In this document: positions 51,701 to 59,500 of the stretch, in pieces | How the letters are laid out: every line of letters starts with the position of its first letter | How positions within the stretch are numbered: the first letter of the stretch is position 1 | Assembly (NCBI GenBank): GCA_016235555.1 | Contig: JACRKC010000095.1 | Coordinates: 1-64,000, forward strand | Source: Verrucomicrobiota bacterium | GTDB taxonomy: Bacteria > Verrucomicrobiota > Verrucomicrobiia > Opitutales > Opitutaceae | Length of the DNA stretch: 64,000 nt | Direction: 5' to 3' | Notes under the pieces: generated by a model | Database searches by the model: none | What the model saw: the letters and a program-made list of their open reading frames with translations, nothing else | What the model was told of the DNA's origin: nothing | Translations under genes and position numbers: made by a program

Positions 51701-52226
51701 CGGCAGCCGCACCGACATCAACATGCTCGCCAACAACTTTCTCGCCACCGTCATCAACCGCTTCAACACCTCCGCGGCCGGCGACGGCGCCCCGGTGCAG
51801 GAGCTGCGCCGGTGGCGTGCCAATGTCGTCGCGAACTACGATTTCCAGGGCGAGCGCCTGAAGGGCTTCGGCGTCGGCACCGGCGTCCGCTGGCTCGACG
51901 AATCGGCCATCGGCTACCCGATCGCCACCTTCCGCGCCGATCTCACCCCCGTGCCGGCCGGGGCGGCCGCGCTCCCGGGCGACATCCGCATCTCCGACAT
52001 CCATCATCCGTTTTTCGGCCCGACCGAGACACGGTTCGATGGCTGGATTTCCTATCAGCGGAAAATCTTCCGCGGCAAAGTCGGCTTCAAGGCCCAGCTC
52101 AACGCGCGCAATCTTTTCACGCACAACCAACTCGTCCCGACCGTGATCAACCCCGATGGCCGCAACGCCGTCTACTCGATCGCCGAGGGCCGCAAGTTCA
52201 CGCTCACGACGCGCTTCTCGTTCTGA
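48759..52226 (+). CDS. TonB-dependent outer-membrane receptor
   Basis: 1155-residue outer-membrane barrel for active uptake, probably of oligosaccharides. A signal peptide covers about 1-30, followed by a VVVLSPFTV segment (42-50) in the TonB-box region. The plug domain (about 60-190) has LTDLGASVAVVTAKFLED, TRVRGL and ITERVEVIRGANALLFGVGSPAGIINTST. The long beta-barrel ends RKFTLTTRFSF with the terminal aromatic expected by the BAM complex. First gene of the rightward hexuronate operon, 240 bp from divergent iclR. The frame is open upstream to 48141 but overlaps iclR, so the ATG at 48759 is used. Confidence 0.93.
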   Translation: MNPIVTHRSSRWLRPAAAAMLFPGAVLSSGQVNPTKPREEDVVVLSPFTVQTNTDVGYEASESLAGTGLKTKLTDLGASVAVVTAKFLEDTASFKLADLLVYQANMEASGFGGNFSGATPTPGGVTNEPDLGNGPSGTRVRGLAEATQAINFYRTVIPMDAYITERVEVIRGANALLFGVGSPAGIINTSTQTADLRKPGGNLSLTGGSYGTFRASFNYNVVPERGEFAVRAAAVRSRDKYQQRFAYSDSDRRYFATAWDIKSFRNRGLLSSTVVRTSFERGEITSNLPRTLTPSDRISSWFDDSLPADLKAAGARGKVGYDPTAGPFNVFTAAARNATIGVPENVNRSPTFFFQSPTATAPRDNIPTTATGQTLLGRPLVSNNAYYPSSGLVGTAVGAYSRELSRVRADYGLQDQGFYTAENLTNPSVFDFFNNLLAGPNSEADSKLQNLDVSLQQLLLQRRAGFEVSFNRQHWEEGYQSLMNQAAPYISIDVNTRMWTGETNPNFGRPFISTAGAGSFVERKVDTARAKLFYELDLAKRWTNRFGGVLGRHLVSASGQHEVFTTRAHTGGSLFYTPDNWTNGNDQNRRAAQSKQIVTWIYLGPSLLNTARPSDAHLPGLQQNLMNMHNEINGKGVMLSRVPAPGAAVAAQAQYNPYYTPITVLKEDRRVSHTAGSASINERTLDSQAVSLQSNWLWDHVVSTVGWRKEKSSIASVNAPNDPSGENYRLVDDPRFSLSNPSVVPQAFSKSLFAWSGVAKTPAAWLRRVPVVNALNVFYSSSENFTPPTTKAVDAFGTEIAPPRGITKEKGVYFEAFNGRITARLNFFETTQTGTFNSTVGGIPAQIISLYGTAFTMVRGGNIPDGGGGLPAGFVAPPPELLRTFNARVVNGALITTNPGVTDTSDSQTKGTEFELMFRPTRGLSLVFNVSEQESIRTNTGAAVRKLLLDTPTASGKPLAQEWRNDWAFNVPLNVGALPNIGSRTDINMLANNFLATVINRFNTSAAGDGAPVQELRRWRANVVANYDFQGERLKGFGVGTGVRWLDESAIGYPIATFRADLTPVPAGAAALPGDIRISDIHHPFFGPTETRFDGWISYQRKIFRGKVGFKAQLNARNLFTHNQLVPTVINPDGRNAVYSIAEGRKFTLTTRFSF

Positions 52227-52240
52227 GCCGGCCGCCCGTC

Positions 52241-54382
52241 ATGCGACTTCACCACCGCTTGCTCTCCCCCCTTGCGCTGGTCGTCGCACCGGCGGTCGCG
52301 CTCGCCTTCGACCTGGTCGCCCCCCGTCACGCGGCCACCGTGCTCGTGCCCGCCGGCGAACCCGAGTGCGTGTGGCTCGCCGCGGCGGATCTCGTCTCCG
52401 ACGTGCGCAAGATCACCGGCCGATCGCTCACGCTCGGTCGCTCCACGGGTGAAATCGCCCCGGGCGGCGTCGTGCTGGCATCGGTCAATCAACCGGCATC
52501 CGCGGCCTTGCTGGAGTCGCTGGCGCCGGGATTCGCCGCGAACCTGAACGGCCGCTGGGAATCCTACCGCGTCGAGACCGTCGGCTCGCGTCTCATCATC
52601 GCCGGCAGCGACGAGCGCGGCACGATGTTCGGCCTCTACGCGTTCATCGAAAAACATCTGGGCGTGGATCCGTTGTGGTTCTGGGCGTCGCGTCCACCGC
52701 CACCGCGGGCCACCCTGACGTGGGACACGGTGAAGCTCAGCTCGGGCGAGCCGTCGTTCCGGTTTCGTGGCTGGTTCATCAACGACGAGGACTTGTTGAC
52801 CGAGTGGAAAGCCGGCGGCGGCGCGCGCCACATCGACTACCCCTACTACGCGCAGGTCGTGCCGCGTGAAGTGATCCGCCCGATCGTCGAGGCGCTCGTG
52901 CGCAGCCGCTGCAACCTGATCATCCCGGCGAGCTTCGTTGATCTCATGAATCCGCCCGAGGCCGCGCTCGTCGAGGAATGCGCCCGCCGCGGCGTCTTTG
53001 TCTCGCAGCACCACGTCGAGCCGCTCGGCGTCAGCGCCTTCGCCTATTTCAATTACTGGAAGGCCCGCGGTCGCGATCTGAAATACTCCTACTTCAGCCA
53101 TCCCGCCGAGGTCCGCGAAATCTGGCGCGCCTACGCGGCGAAGTGGGCCGCGTTTCCCAACGTCATCTGGCAACTCGGCCTGCGCGGCATCGCCGACCGC
53201 CCCATGTGGATGGCGGATCCCAGCACGCCGCAGTCCGACGCCGGGCGCGGCCGCCTCATCTCGGAGGCGATGGCCGAACAGCTCCGCATCCTCGACGAGG
53301 TCGCCCCGCGCCGGCCGCGCTTCACGTCCACGACGCTCTGGGCCGAGGGCTCGACGCTCAACCAGCAGAAGCTCCTCACCATCCCGCCGGGCACGATCGT
53401 CGTGTTCGCCGACAACTCGCCGGGCTGGAAATGGCAGGCCGATTTTTATTCCACGCCGCGGGACCCGAAGAACAGCTACGGCGTTTACTACCACCACGCC
53501 TTGTGGGGCTCGGGTCCGCACCTCGCGCAGGTGCCGTCACCGCAAAAGACGTTCGAGTGCCTGCAGCTCGCGGTCCAACAGGGCGCGGGATCATACGCGA
53601 TCTTCAACGTGTCGAACCTGCGCGAATTCGTGCTGGGCGTCGCGGCGTCGGCGGCGATGACGTGGCGGATGGACGGCTTCGATCCCGCCACGTGGCTCCA
53701 GGAGTGGGTCGACGGACGCTTCTCCCGTCACCAAGCCGGGATCATCGGCGCCTATCGCACCTACTTCGACGCCTGGCAGATTCACGACACCCAGCGCGTG
53801 CCGTTTCTGATGGACGGGCAGATGGTGGCCATGGGCAACGCGACGCTGAACCAACTCGCCCGGCAGCTCGCGGCGAAGGCGCCGGCGACCGGAACACCCC
53901 AGGCGGCCGTCCGCCCGTCCGCCGAGGCGCCGAAGTCGCGCGACGCGTTCTGGACGGCGCTCAACGACGCCCATCCCTCGAATCCCGGCCGGGCGACCGT
54001 CCTCGAGCGCCTCGCACGGCAACAGGCCGGCCTCGAGCGCGCCATGCTCGCCGCCAGCAACGTCGCCGCCGATCTACCACCGGCCGAAGCGGGACTCCTC
54101 CGCGACAACCTCGTTCATCAAGCAAGCCTCGCGCACCAGCTCGGCGCGTGGCTGATGCAGGTGGAGACCGCGCAGGCGGCGTTGGACCGTGGTGACCGCA
54201 CTGGCTGTGGCGCGGCCCTCACCGCGGCCGAAGCCGCGTTTGCCCGGATTCTCGTGCTCGCGGAGACCTACTGCCAGGGGCCGTGGGCCGGCTGGTATCG
54301 CGGTGCAAAGAAGATCAATCTTGCCGCAACCCTGAAGCGCACGCGTGACGTCCTGCACCTGTGCCTGCCTCCTTCGCCATGA
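52241..54382 (+). CDS. Exported GH115-like glycoside hydrolase (putative alpha-glucuronidase)
   Basis: 713 residues with a signal peptide (about 1-21). Stretches resembling GH115 are SDERGTMFGLYAFIEKHLGVDPLWFW, FRFRGWFINDEDLL, LVRSRCNLIIPASF, FVSQHHVEPLGVSAFAYFNYW and VIWQLGLRGIADRPMW. GH115 enzymes remove glucuronic or 4-O-methyl-glucuronic acid from xylan and arabinogalactan side chains. The protein is shorter than characterised GH115 enzymes, so it may be a divergent subgroup. Release of glucuronate fits the uptake and isomerase genes downstream. It follows the TonB receptor by 14 bp and overlaps the next gene by 4 bp (ATGA). Confidence 0.7.
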   Translation: MRLHHRLLSPLALVVAPAVALAFDLVAPRHAATVLVPAGEPECVWLAAADLVSDVRKITGRSLTLGRSTGEIAPGGVVLASVNQPASAALLESLAPGFAANLNGRWESYRVETVGSRLIIAGSDERGTMFGLYAFIEKHLGVDPLWFWASRPPPPRATLTWDTVKLSSGEPSFRFRGWFINDEDLLTEWKAGGGARHIDYPYYAQVVPREVIRPIVEALVRSRCNLIIPASFVDLMNPPEAALVEECARRGVFVSQHHVEPLGVSAFAYFNYWKARGRDLKYSYFSHPAEVREIWRAYAAKWAAFPNVIWQLGLRGIADRPMWMADPSTPQSDAGRGRLISEAMAEQLRILDEVAPRRPRFTSTTLWAEGSTLNQQKLLTIPPGTIVVFADNSPGWKWQADFYSTPRDPKNSYGVYYHHALWGSGPHLAQVPSPQKTFECLQLAVQQGAGSYAIFNVSNLREFVLGVAASAAMTWRMDGFDPATWLQEWVDGRFSRHQAGIIGAYRTYFDAWQIHDTQRVPFLMDGQMVAMGNATLNQLARQLAAKAPATGTPQAAVRPSAEAPKSRDAFWTALNDAHPSNPGRATVLERLARQQAGLERAMLAASNVAADLPPAEAGLLRDNLVHQASLAHQLGAWLMQVETAQAALDRGDRTGCGAALTAAEAAFARILVLAETYCQGPWAGWYRGAKKINLAATLKRTRDVLHLCLPPSP

Positions 54383-55845
54383 AACTCCCGGTCCTTGCCA
54401 AGCTGTCCGCGCCCGTGGGTGCGGCCTTCCTCCTCGCGGCGTCCTTCGCCCAGGAGATCACTCCCACCACGGGCATCACGTTCCCGGTGCTCGGAAAAAT
54501 CGCGCCGCGTCACGCCCGCGAGATCGCCTCCTCCCCATGGTCGATCGGTGGCGAGACCATCGACCGCGATTTCACAGTCTACGAGAACTACAAGAAATAC
54601 CTCGGCCCCCTCGGGGCGAAACGCATTCGGCTCCAAGCCGGTTGGGCGAAGTGCGAAAAAACGAAGGGCGTCTACTCGTGGGCCTGGCTCGATGCGATCG
54701 TCGACGACGCCGTCGCCCAGGGCGTGCGCCCGTGGCTGGAATTCAACTACGGCAACACGATCTATGCCGGCGGCGGCGACACCGGCCTGGGCGGCGGTTT
54801 TCCCGCGTCGCCCGAGGCGCTCGCCGCCTGGGACAACTGGTGCCGCGCTCTCGTCAAACGTTACAAGGACCGGGTGCAGGAGTGGGAAATCTGGAACGAA
54901 CCCGACATCAACAAAGCCGGCACCGCTGCCGCCGGCGCCTACGTCGACCTCTTCATCCGCACCGCCACCATCGTGCGCGAACTGCAACCGACGGGCCGCA
55001 TCTGGGCGCTCGGCCTCGCCGGCAACGTCGACTACGCGGACAAGGTCCTCGCCGGCCTGAAGGCCAAGGGCAAACTCGACCTCGTCGACGAAATCACTTT
55101 CCACGGCTATCCGCGGAATCCGGACGACACGTCCGTCGCCGACCGGCTCCGCGCCGTCATCGCGAAATACGACCGTCCCATCGCCATCCGGCAGGGCGAG
55201 ACGGGCGCCCCGTCCAAATATCAGGAGAACTTCGCGCTCTCGAAGATCGCGTGGACGGAGACCACGCAGGCCAAGTGGGACCTGCGCCGCCTCCTCGCCC
55301 ACCGGGCGAAGGACGTGCCGATGAATTTGTTCACCATTTCCGACATGCACTACACGCAGGCCAGCAACCAAGGCGGACCCGACGGCATGCTGCGCATGAA
55401 TTACAAAGGACTCCTCGGGACCAATCCCGACCAGACCGTTTCCCACGTGAAGCCGATCTACCACGCCGCGCAGTCGGTGTTCGCGATCTTCGACGACACG
55501 GTGCAGCGGATTCCCGACTACCCGTTCACGACCACGGCGACGCGCAAGACCGCGCTGACCGGCTATCGCAGCGGCCCGGGGGCGACACACATCGTCGCGG
55601 TGTGGTTCAACGACGCCGCTCCCGTCGACAGCAACGAGGTCACCACCGTCGATCTCACGCTCAGCGCCGGCCGTTTCAGCGAGCCCGTGTTGGTCGACCT
55701 GCGCACCAGCACCGTTTACGCCCTGCCGCAAGCGAACTGGTCCCGGACCGGCGGCGTCACGTTGCGCAATCTGCCCTTGTATGATTCCCCCCTGTTGATC
55801 GCGGATCGCGCCGCCCTCCGCCTCGCCGCGTCGACCGCAAAATAA
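54379..55845 (+). CDS. Exported clan GH-A glycoside hydrolase (GH39-like)
   Basis: 488 residues with a signal peptide (about 1-25). The TIM-barrel includes RIRLQAGWAKCEKTKGVYSWAWLDAIVDDA, PWLEFNYGN, VQEWEIWNEPDINK with the probable acid/base Glu in the NEP motif, and AIRQGETGAPS with the probable nucleophile Glu. A C-terminal beta domain follows from about residue 375. The pattern fits clan GH-A families such as GH39 (xylosidases and related enzymes), but the exact family is uncertain. The start overlaps the GH115-like stop, so translation is coupled. Confidence 0.72.
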   Translation: MKLPVLAKLSAPVGAAFLLAASFAQEITPTTGITFPVLGKIAPRHAREIASSPWSIGGETIDRDFTVYENYKKYLGPLGAKRIRLQAGWAKCEKTKGVYSWAWLDAIVDDAVAQGVRPWLEFNYGNTIYAGGGDTGLGGGFPASPEALAAWDNWCRALVKRYKDRVQEWEIWNEPDINKAGTAAAGAYVDLFIRTATIVRELQPTGRIWALGLAGNVDYADKVLAGLKAKGKLDLVDEITFHGYPRNPDDTSVADRLRAVIAKYDRPIAIRQGETGAPSKYQENFALSKIAWTETTQAKWDLRRLLAHRAKDVPMNLFTISDMHYTQASNQGGPDGMLRMNYKGLLGTNPDQTVSHVKPIYHAAQSVFAIFDDTVQRIPDYPFTTTATRKTALTGYRSGPGATHIVAVWFNDAAPVDSNEVTTVDLTLSAGRFSEPVLVDLRTSTVYALPQANWSRTGGVTLRNLPLYDSPLLIADRAALRLAASTAK

Positions 55846-55855
55846 CACCGCTCCC

Positions 55856-57115
55856 GTGCCTCTCGCCCGCCTGCGCTGGCTCATCCTTGGCCTGCTGTTC
55901 CTGTCGACGGTCATCAATTACATCGACCGGCAGGCGCTCTCCGTCCTCGTGCCGACGCTGCGCGAGCAGCTCCAGCTCTCCAGCCAGGACTATGGCACCA
56001 TCACGACCGCGTTCCTGCTCGCCTACACGTTCGCCCAGATTCCGATCGGCATGTGGATCGACAAGGTGGGCACGCGCCTCGGGTTTTCGGTCTCGATCGT
56101 GGGATGGTCGATCGCCGCCGTGCTGCACGCGTTGGTCGTCGGACCGGTCAGCCTCATCGTGGCGCGGGCGGCGCTCGGCGTGACCGAGGCGGGCAACTGG
56201 CCGGCGGGCACGAAGGCGGTGGCCGGCTGGTTTCCCCAAAAACAGCGGGCGTTGGCGATGGCGGTGTTCGACGGAGGGTCGGCCGTGGGCGCGGTGCTCG
56301 CGCCACCGCTCGTTGCCCTGCTCGCGCTGCAATTTGGCTGGCGCGCCTCATTCGTGGTCACCGGCCTGCTGGGCTTCATCTGGCTCGTCGGCTGGCTCTG
56401 GATTTACCACGCGCCGCAGCAGCATCCGTGGTTGAATGGTCCGGATCGGGCAACGGTGATCGCCGAGGTCGGAGCCGCACCGCCCAGGCCGCCGGTGTTT
56501 GGCGCGGCCCTGCGCCGGATCGTCGGCGAGCGACAACTGTGGGGGCTCATGGCCACGCGGTTGCTCGCCACGCCCGTGTGGTGGTTCTACGTCTTCTGGC
56601 TGCCCGACTATCTCGGGAAGGGCCGCGGTTTTTCGCTCAAGGAAATCGGGTTCTACGGTTGGATCCCCTACCTGACCGTCGACCTCGGCAAGATGCTCGG
56701 CGGCGCCGCGTCGGATCGGCTGCTCGCGCGCGGCTGCAGCGCAACCTTCGCCCGCAAGAGCATGATGGCCCTCGGCGCCCTGGCGATGCTCAGTGGCATC
56801 GCGGTCGTCAACGCCCCGAATGCCGCCGCCGCCATCGCGTGGGTGTGCGTGGCGACGTTCGGCTTCGGCATGTGGAGCGCCAACATCCTCGCCCTGCACG
56901 CCGACGTCTTCCCGGCCGAGACGATGGGCACGGCGATGGGCGCGACCTTGATGGCGGCGAGCTTCAGCGGCGCCGGATTCACCTACCTCGTCGGACGCGT
57001 CGTGGATCAGCTCGGCTACGCACCCGTCTTCTGGGCCGTGGGGCTGCTGCCGGTCGCCGCCTGCGGGGCGCTCGTTTTCTGGATTGGACGCGTCGAACGA
57101 ATTCGCGATGCGTAA
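55856..57115 (+). CDS. MFS hexuronate transporter, ExuT-like (anion:cation symporter family)
   Basis: 419-residue permease with 12 predicted helices. LRWLILGLLFLSTVINYIDRQALSVLVPTLREQL at the N-terminus, GMWIDKVGTRLGF, GVTEAGNWPAGTKAVAGWFPQKQRALAMAVFDGGSAVGAVLAPP and GRVVDQLGYAPVFW are typical of ExuT/GarP-type sugar-acid carriers. It probably imports D-glucuronate (or galacturonate) across the inner membrane. The GTG start at 55856, 10 bp after the preceding gene, gives the usual short N-terminus. Confidence 0.9.
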   Translation: MPLARLRWLILGLLFLSTVINYIDRQALSVLVPTLREQLQLSSQDYGTITTAFLLAYTFAQIPIGMWIDKVGTRLGFSVSIVGWSIAAVLHALVVGPVSLIVARAALGVTEAGNWPAGTKAVAGWFPQKQRALAMAVFDGGSAVGAVLAPPLVALLALQFGWRASFVVTGLLGFIWLVGWLWIYHAPQQHPWLNGPDRATVIAEVGAAPPRPPVFGAALRRIVGERQLWGLMATRLLATPVWWFYVFWLPDYLGKGRGFSLKEIGFYGWIPYLTVDLGKMLGGAASDRLLARGCSATFARKSMMALGALAMLSGIAVVNAPNAAAAIAWVCVATFGFGMWSANILALHADVFPAETMGTAMGATLMAASFSGAGFTYLVGRVVDQLGYAPVFWAVGLLPVAACGALVFWIGRVERIRDA

Positions 57116-57124
57116 ACCCGCCCC

Positions 57125-58522
57125 GTGAGCACCTTCCTCCACGACGATTTTCTGCTCGGTTCGCCGCTCGCGCGCCGGCTCTACCACGAGACCGCCGCCC
57201 CCCTGCCGATCGTCGACTATCACTGCCACCTCGATCCGCACGACCTGGCGACTGACCGGCGCTTCGAGAATCTCGCGCAACTGTGGGTGACCGGTGATCC
57301 CTACAAGCACCGCGCCATGCGCATCGTCGGTGTGCCGGAGCGAGTGATCACGGGCGACGCGTCCGACCGCGAGAAGTTCGACGCTTGGGCCGCGACCGTG
57401 CCGCACACGCTGGGCAACCCGTTGCATCACTGGACGGCCCTCGAGCTGCGCCGCTATTTCGACCTCGATGAACCACTTACCTCCGCATCCGCGGATCGGA
57501 TCTGGTCGGCGGCCAACGCGCGCCTCGCCGGGCCCGGCTTCACCGCCCGCGGTCTTCTGGCCAGACGCGGCGTGGCCTGCGTCTGCACCTCCGACCGCCT
57601 GCTCGACGATTTGAGCGCCCACACCGCGATCGCCCGCGACGGCGGGGGCCTGCGCGTCTGGCCGTCGCTGCGCGCCGACGACATCGTGGCGGTCGAAGCG
57701 CCCGGGTTTCCCGCGTGGGTGCGTCAACTGGGCCGGGCGACGGACGTCTCGATTTCCGACTACGACGCCTTTCGCACCGCGGTCACCCGGCGGCTCGATG
57801 CCTTCAGCGACGCACACGGCAAACTCTCGGATCACGGCCTGGACGACTTCCACTACGTGCCCACCTCCGAGGCCGAAACCGCGGCGCTCTTTGCACGATG
57901 CCTGGCCGGCGAATCGCTCTCGCCGGCCGAGGTCGGGCGTCTGCGCTCGGGCCTGTTGCGCTTTCTCGGCGGCGAGTATGCCCGCCGTGGCTGGATCATG
58001 CAATTGCACCTCGGGGCGCAGCGGCGCACGAGCTCGCGCCTGCGTCGTCTCGCCGGGCCGGCCGGCGGCTATGCGGCGATCGGTCCCGGCACGGATGTCG
58101 CGAGCCTGGTCGCGTGGCTCGACGACCTGGAGGAGGCCGGTGCCCTGCCCCGCACCATCCTCTATCCGCTCAACCCGGCGGACTTCGCGCCGCTCGCGGT
58201 GCTGGCCGGCTCGTTCGTCGAAGACGGGGTGCGGGGCAAGGTCCAGCTCGGGCCGGCGTGGTGGTTCAACGACCACGCCCTGGGCATGCGCGCCCAACTG
58301 GAGGCGGTTGCCAACTACGGCCTGCTGGCGGTGTTCATCGGCATGACGACCGATTCACGCAGCCTGCTCTCGCTGGTGCGCCACGAGTATTTCCGCCGCG
58401 TGCTGTGCGACTGGATCGGCGCGCAGGTGGCGGCGGGCGCGTTGCCCGACGATCCCGCCGCGCTCACCACGCTCGTCCAGTCCGTGAGCCACGACAACGC
58501 CCGACGCGCGCTGGCACTTTGA
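57125..58522 (+). CDS. uxaC: Glucuronate isomerase
   Basis: 465-residue cytoplasmic enzyme converting D-glucuronate to D-fructuronate (and galacturonate to tagaturonate). Motifs: FLLGSPLARRLYHETAAPLPIVDYHCHLDPHDLATDRRFENLAQLW at the N-terminus with the metal-binding HCH, YKHRAMRIVGVPE, WTALELRRYF, CTSDRLLDDL, WIMQLHLGAQRR, WWFNDHALGMRAQLEAVANYGLL and FIGMTTDSRSLLSLVRHEYFRR. The GTG start lies 9 bp after the transporter. The complete family pattern supports function. Confidence 0.96.
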   Translation: MSTFLHDDFLLGSPLARRLYHETAAPLPIVDYHCHLDPHDLATDRRFENLAQLWVTGDPYKHRAMRIVGVPERVITGDASDREKFDAWAATVPHTLGNPLHHWTALELRRYFDLDEPLTSASADRIWSAANARLAGPGFTARGLLARRGVACVCTSDRLLDDLSAHTAIARDGGGLRVWPSLRADDIVAVEAPGFPAWVRQLGRATDVSISDYDAFRTAVTRRLDAFSDAHGKLSDHGLDDFHYVPTSEAETAALFARCLAGESLSPAEVGRLRSGLLRFLGGEYARRGWIMQLHLGAQRRTSSRLRRLAGPAGGYAAIGPGTDVASLVAWLDDLEEAGALPRTILYPLNPADFAPLAVLAGSFVEDGVRGKVQLGPAWWFNDHALGMRAQLEAVANYGLLAVFIGMTTDSRSLLSLVRHEYFRRVLCDWIGAQVAAGALPDDPAALTTLVQSVSHDNARRALAL

Positions 58523-58530
58523 AGTTCGCC

Positions 58531-59382
58531 ATGACACCCACCTTCTTCACCGGCAAAACCGCTGTGATCACCGGCGCGGGCGGCACCCTGTGCTCCGCCG
58601 TCGCCCAGGAACTCGCCCGCCATGGCGCCAAGGTCGCCCTCCTCGGCCGCACGCTCTCCTCGCTGGAGGCGGTGGCGGCCGAAATCCGCGCCGCGGGCGG
58701 CACCGCGCTGCCGGTCGCCTGTGATGTCACCGACGCCGCGTCGGTCGAGCGCGCCCGCACCGCCGTCACCCAGGACCTGGGCGCGTGCCATTTTCTGATC
58801 AACGGTGCCGGTGGCAACCAACCCGACGCCGTCACCACCCTCACGGAATTCTCGCCGGCCGAACTCACCGCCGGCAAACCCGCCGGCACCCGCGGCTTCT
58901 TCGACCTGAGTCTCGCCCGGTTCGACGACGTCGTGCGCACCAACACCCTCGGCACCGTGATTCCCTGCCAGATCTTCGGCCGGGAGATGGCCGGGCTCGG
59001 TCGCGGCTCCATCCTGAATTTCGCCTCGATGAACAGCTACCGGCCGCTCACCCGCGTGCCCGCCTACGCGATGGCGAAAGCCGGGGTCGTCAATTTCACG
59101 CAGTGGCTCGCCACCTATCTCGCCCCGGCGCACATCCGCGTGAACGGCATCGCGCCCGGTTTCTTCGTCAACGAACGCAGCCGCAAAATCCTGCTGACCC
59201 CGGAGGGCGGCCTCAGCGCCCGCGGCGAAAACGTGATGAATCACACCCCGCTCAAGCGTTTCGGCGAAGCCCGGGAATTGCTCGGCGCCGTGTGCTGGTT
59301 GCTCGACGACGAACGCGCCGGTTTTGTCACGGGCGTCACGTTGCCCGTGGACGGCGGATTTCTGGCTTCGTCAGGTATCTGA
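58531..59382 (+). CDS. SDR-family fructuronate reductase / D-mannonate oxidoreductase
   Basis: 283 residues, NAD(P)-dependent. The cofactor loop is TGAGGTLCSA (14-23), the variant GGGGVLCS-like loop of mannonate oxidoreductase SDRs rather than the usual TGxxxGIG. Catalytic S166, Y179 and K183 (SMNSYRPLTRVPAYAMAK) are present. INGAGGNQPDAVT, NFTQWLATYLAPAHIRVNGIAPGFF and HTPLKRFGEARELLGAVCWLLDDERAGFVTGVTLPVDGGF match that group. It would reduce D-fructuronate to D-mannonate, closing the gap between UxaC and UxuA and replacing the classical long-chain UxuB. Last gene of the rightward operon. Confidence 0.88.
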   Translation: MTPTFFTGKTAVITGAGGTLCSAVAQELARHGAKVALLGRTLSSLEAVAAEIRAAGGTALPVACDVTDAASVERARTAVTQDLGACHFLINGAGGNQPDAVTTLTEFSPAELTAGKPAGTRGFFDLSLARFDDVVRTNTLGTVIPCQIFGREMAGLGRGSILNFASMNSYRPLTRVPAYAMAKAGVVNFTQWLATYLAPAHIRVNGIAPGFFVNERSRKILLTPEGGLSARGENVMNHTPLKRFGEARELLGAVCWLLDDERAGFVTGVTLPVDGGFLASSGI

Positions 59383-59500
59383 TGAAACCCGCCTGATAGC
59401 CTGCCGATCGGCGACATCGCCAACGCGATGCTCCGTGCTGCTGGCAGCGTCGTCCCAAACAGCGAAACTCGCTGGCAAAAAAATCGCAGCGCGGCCCGGC

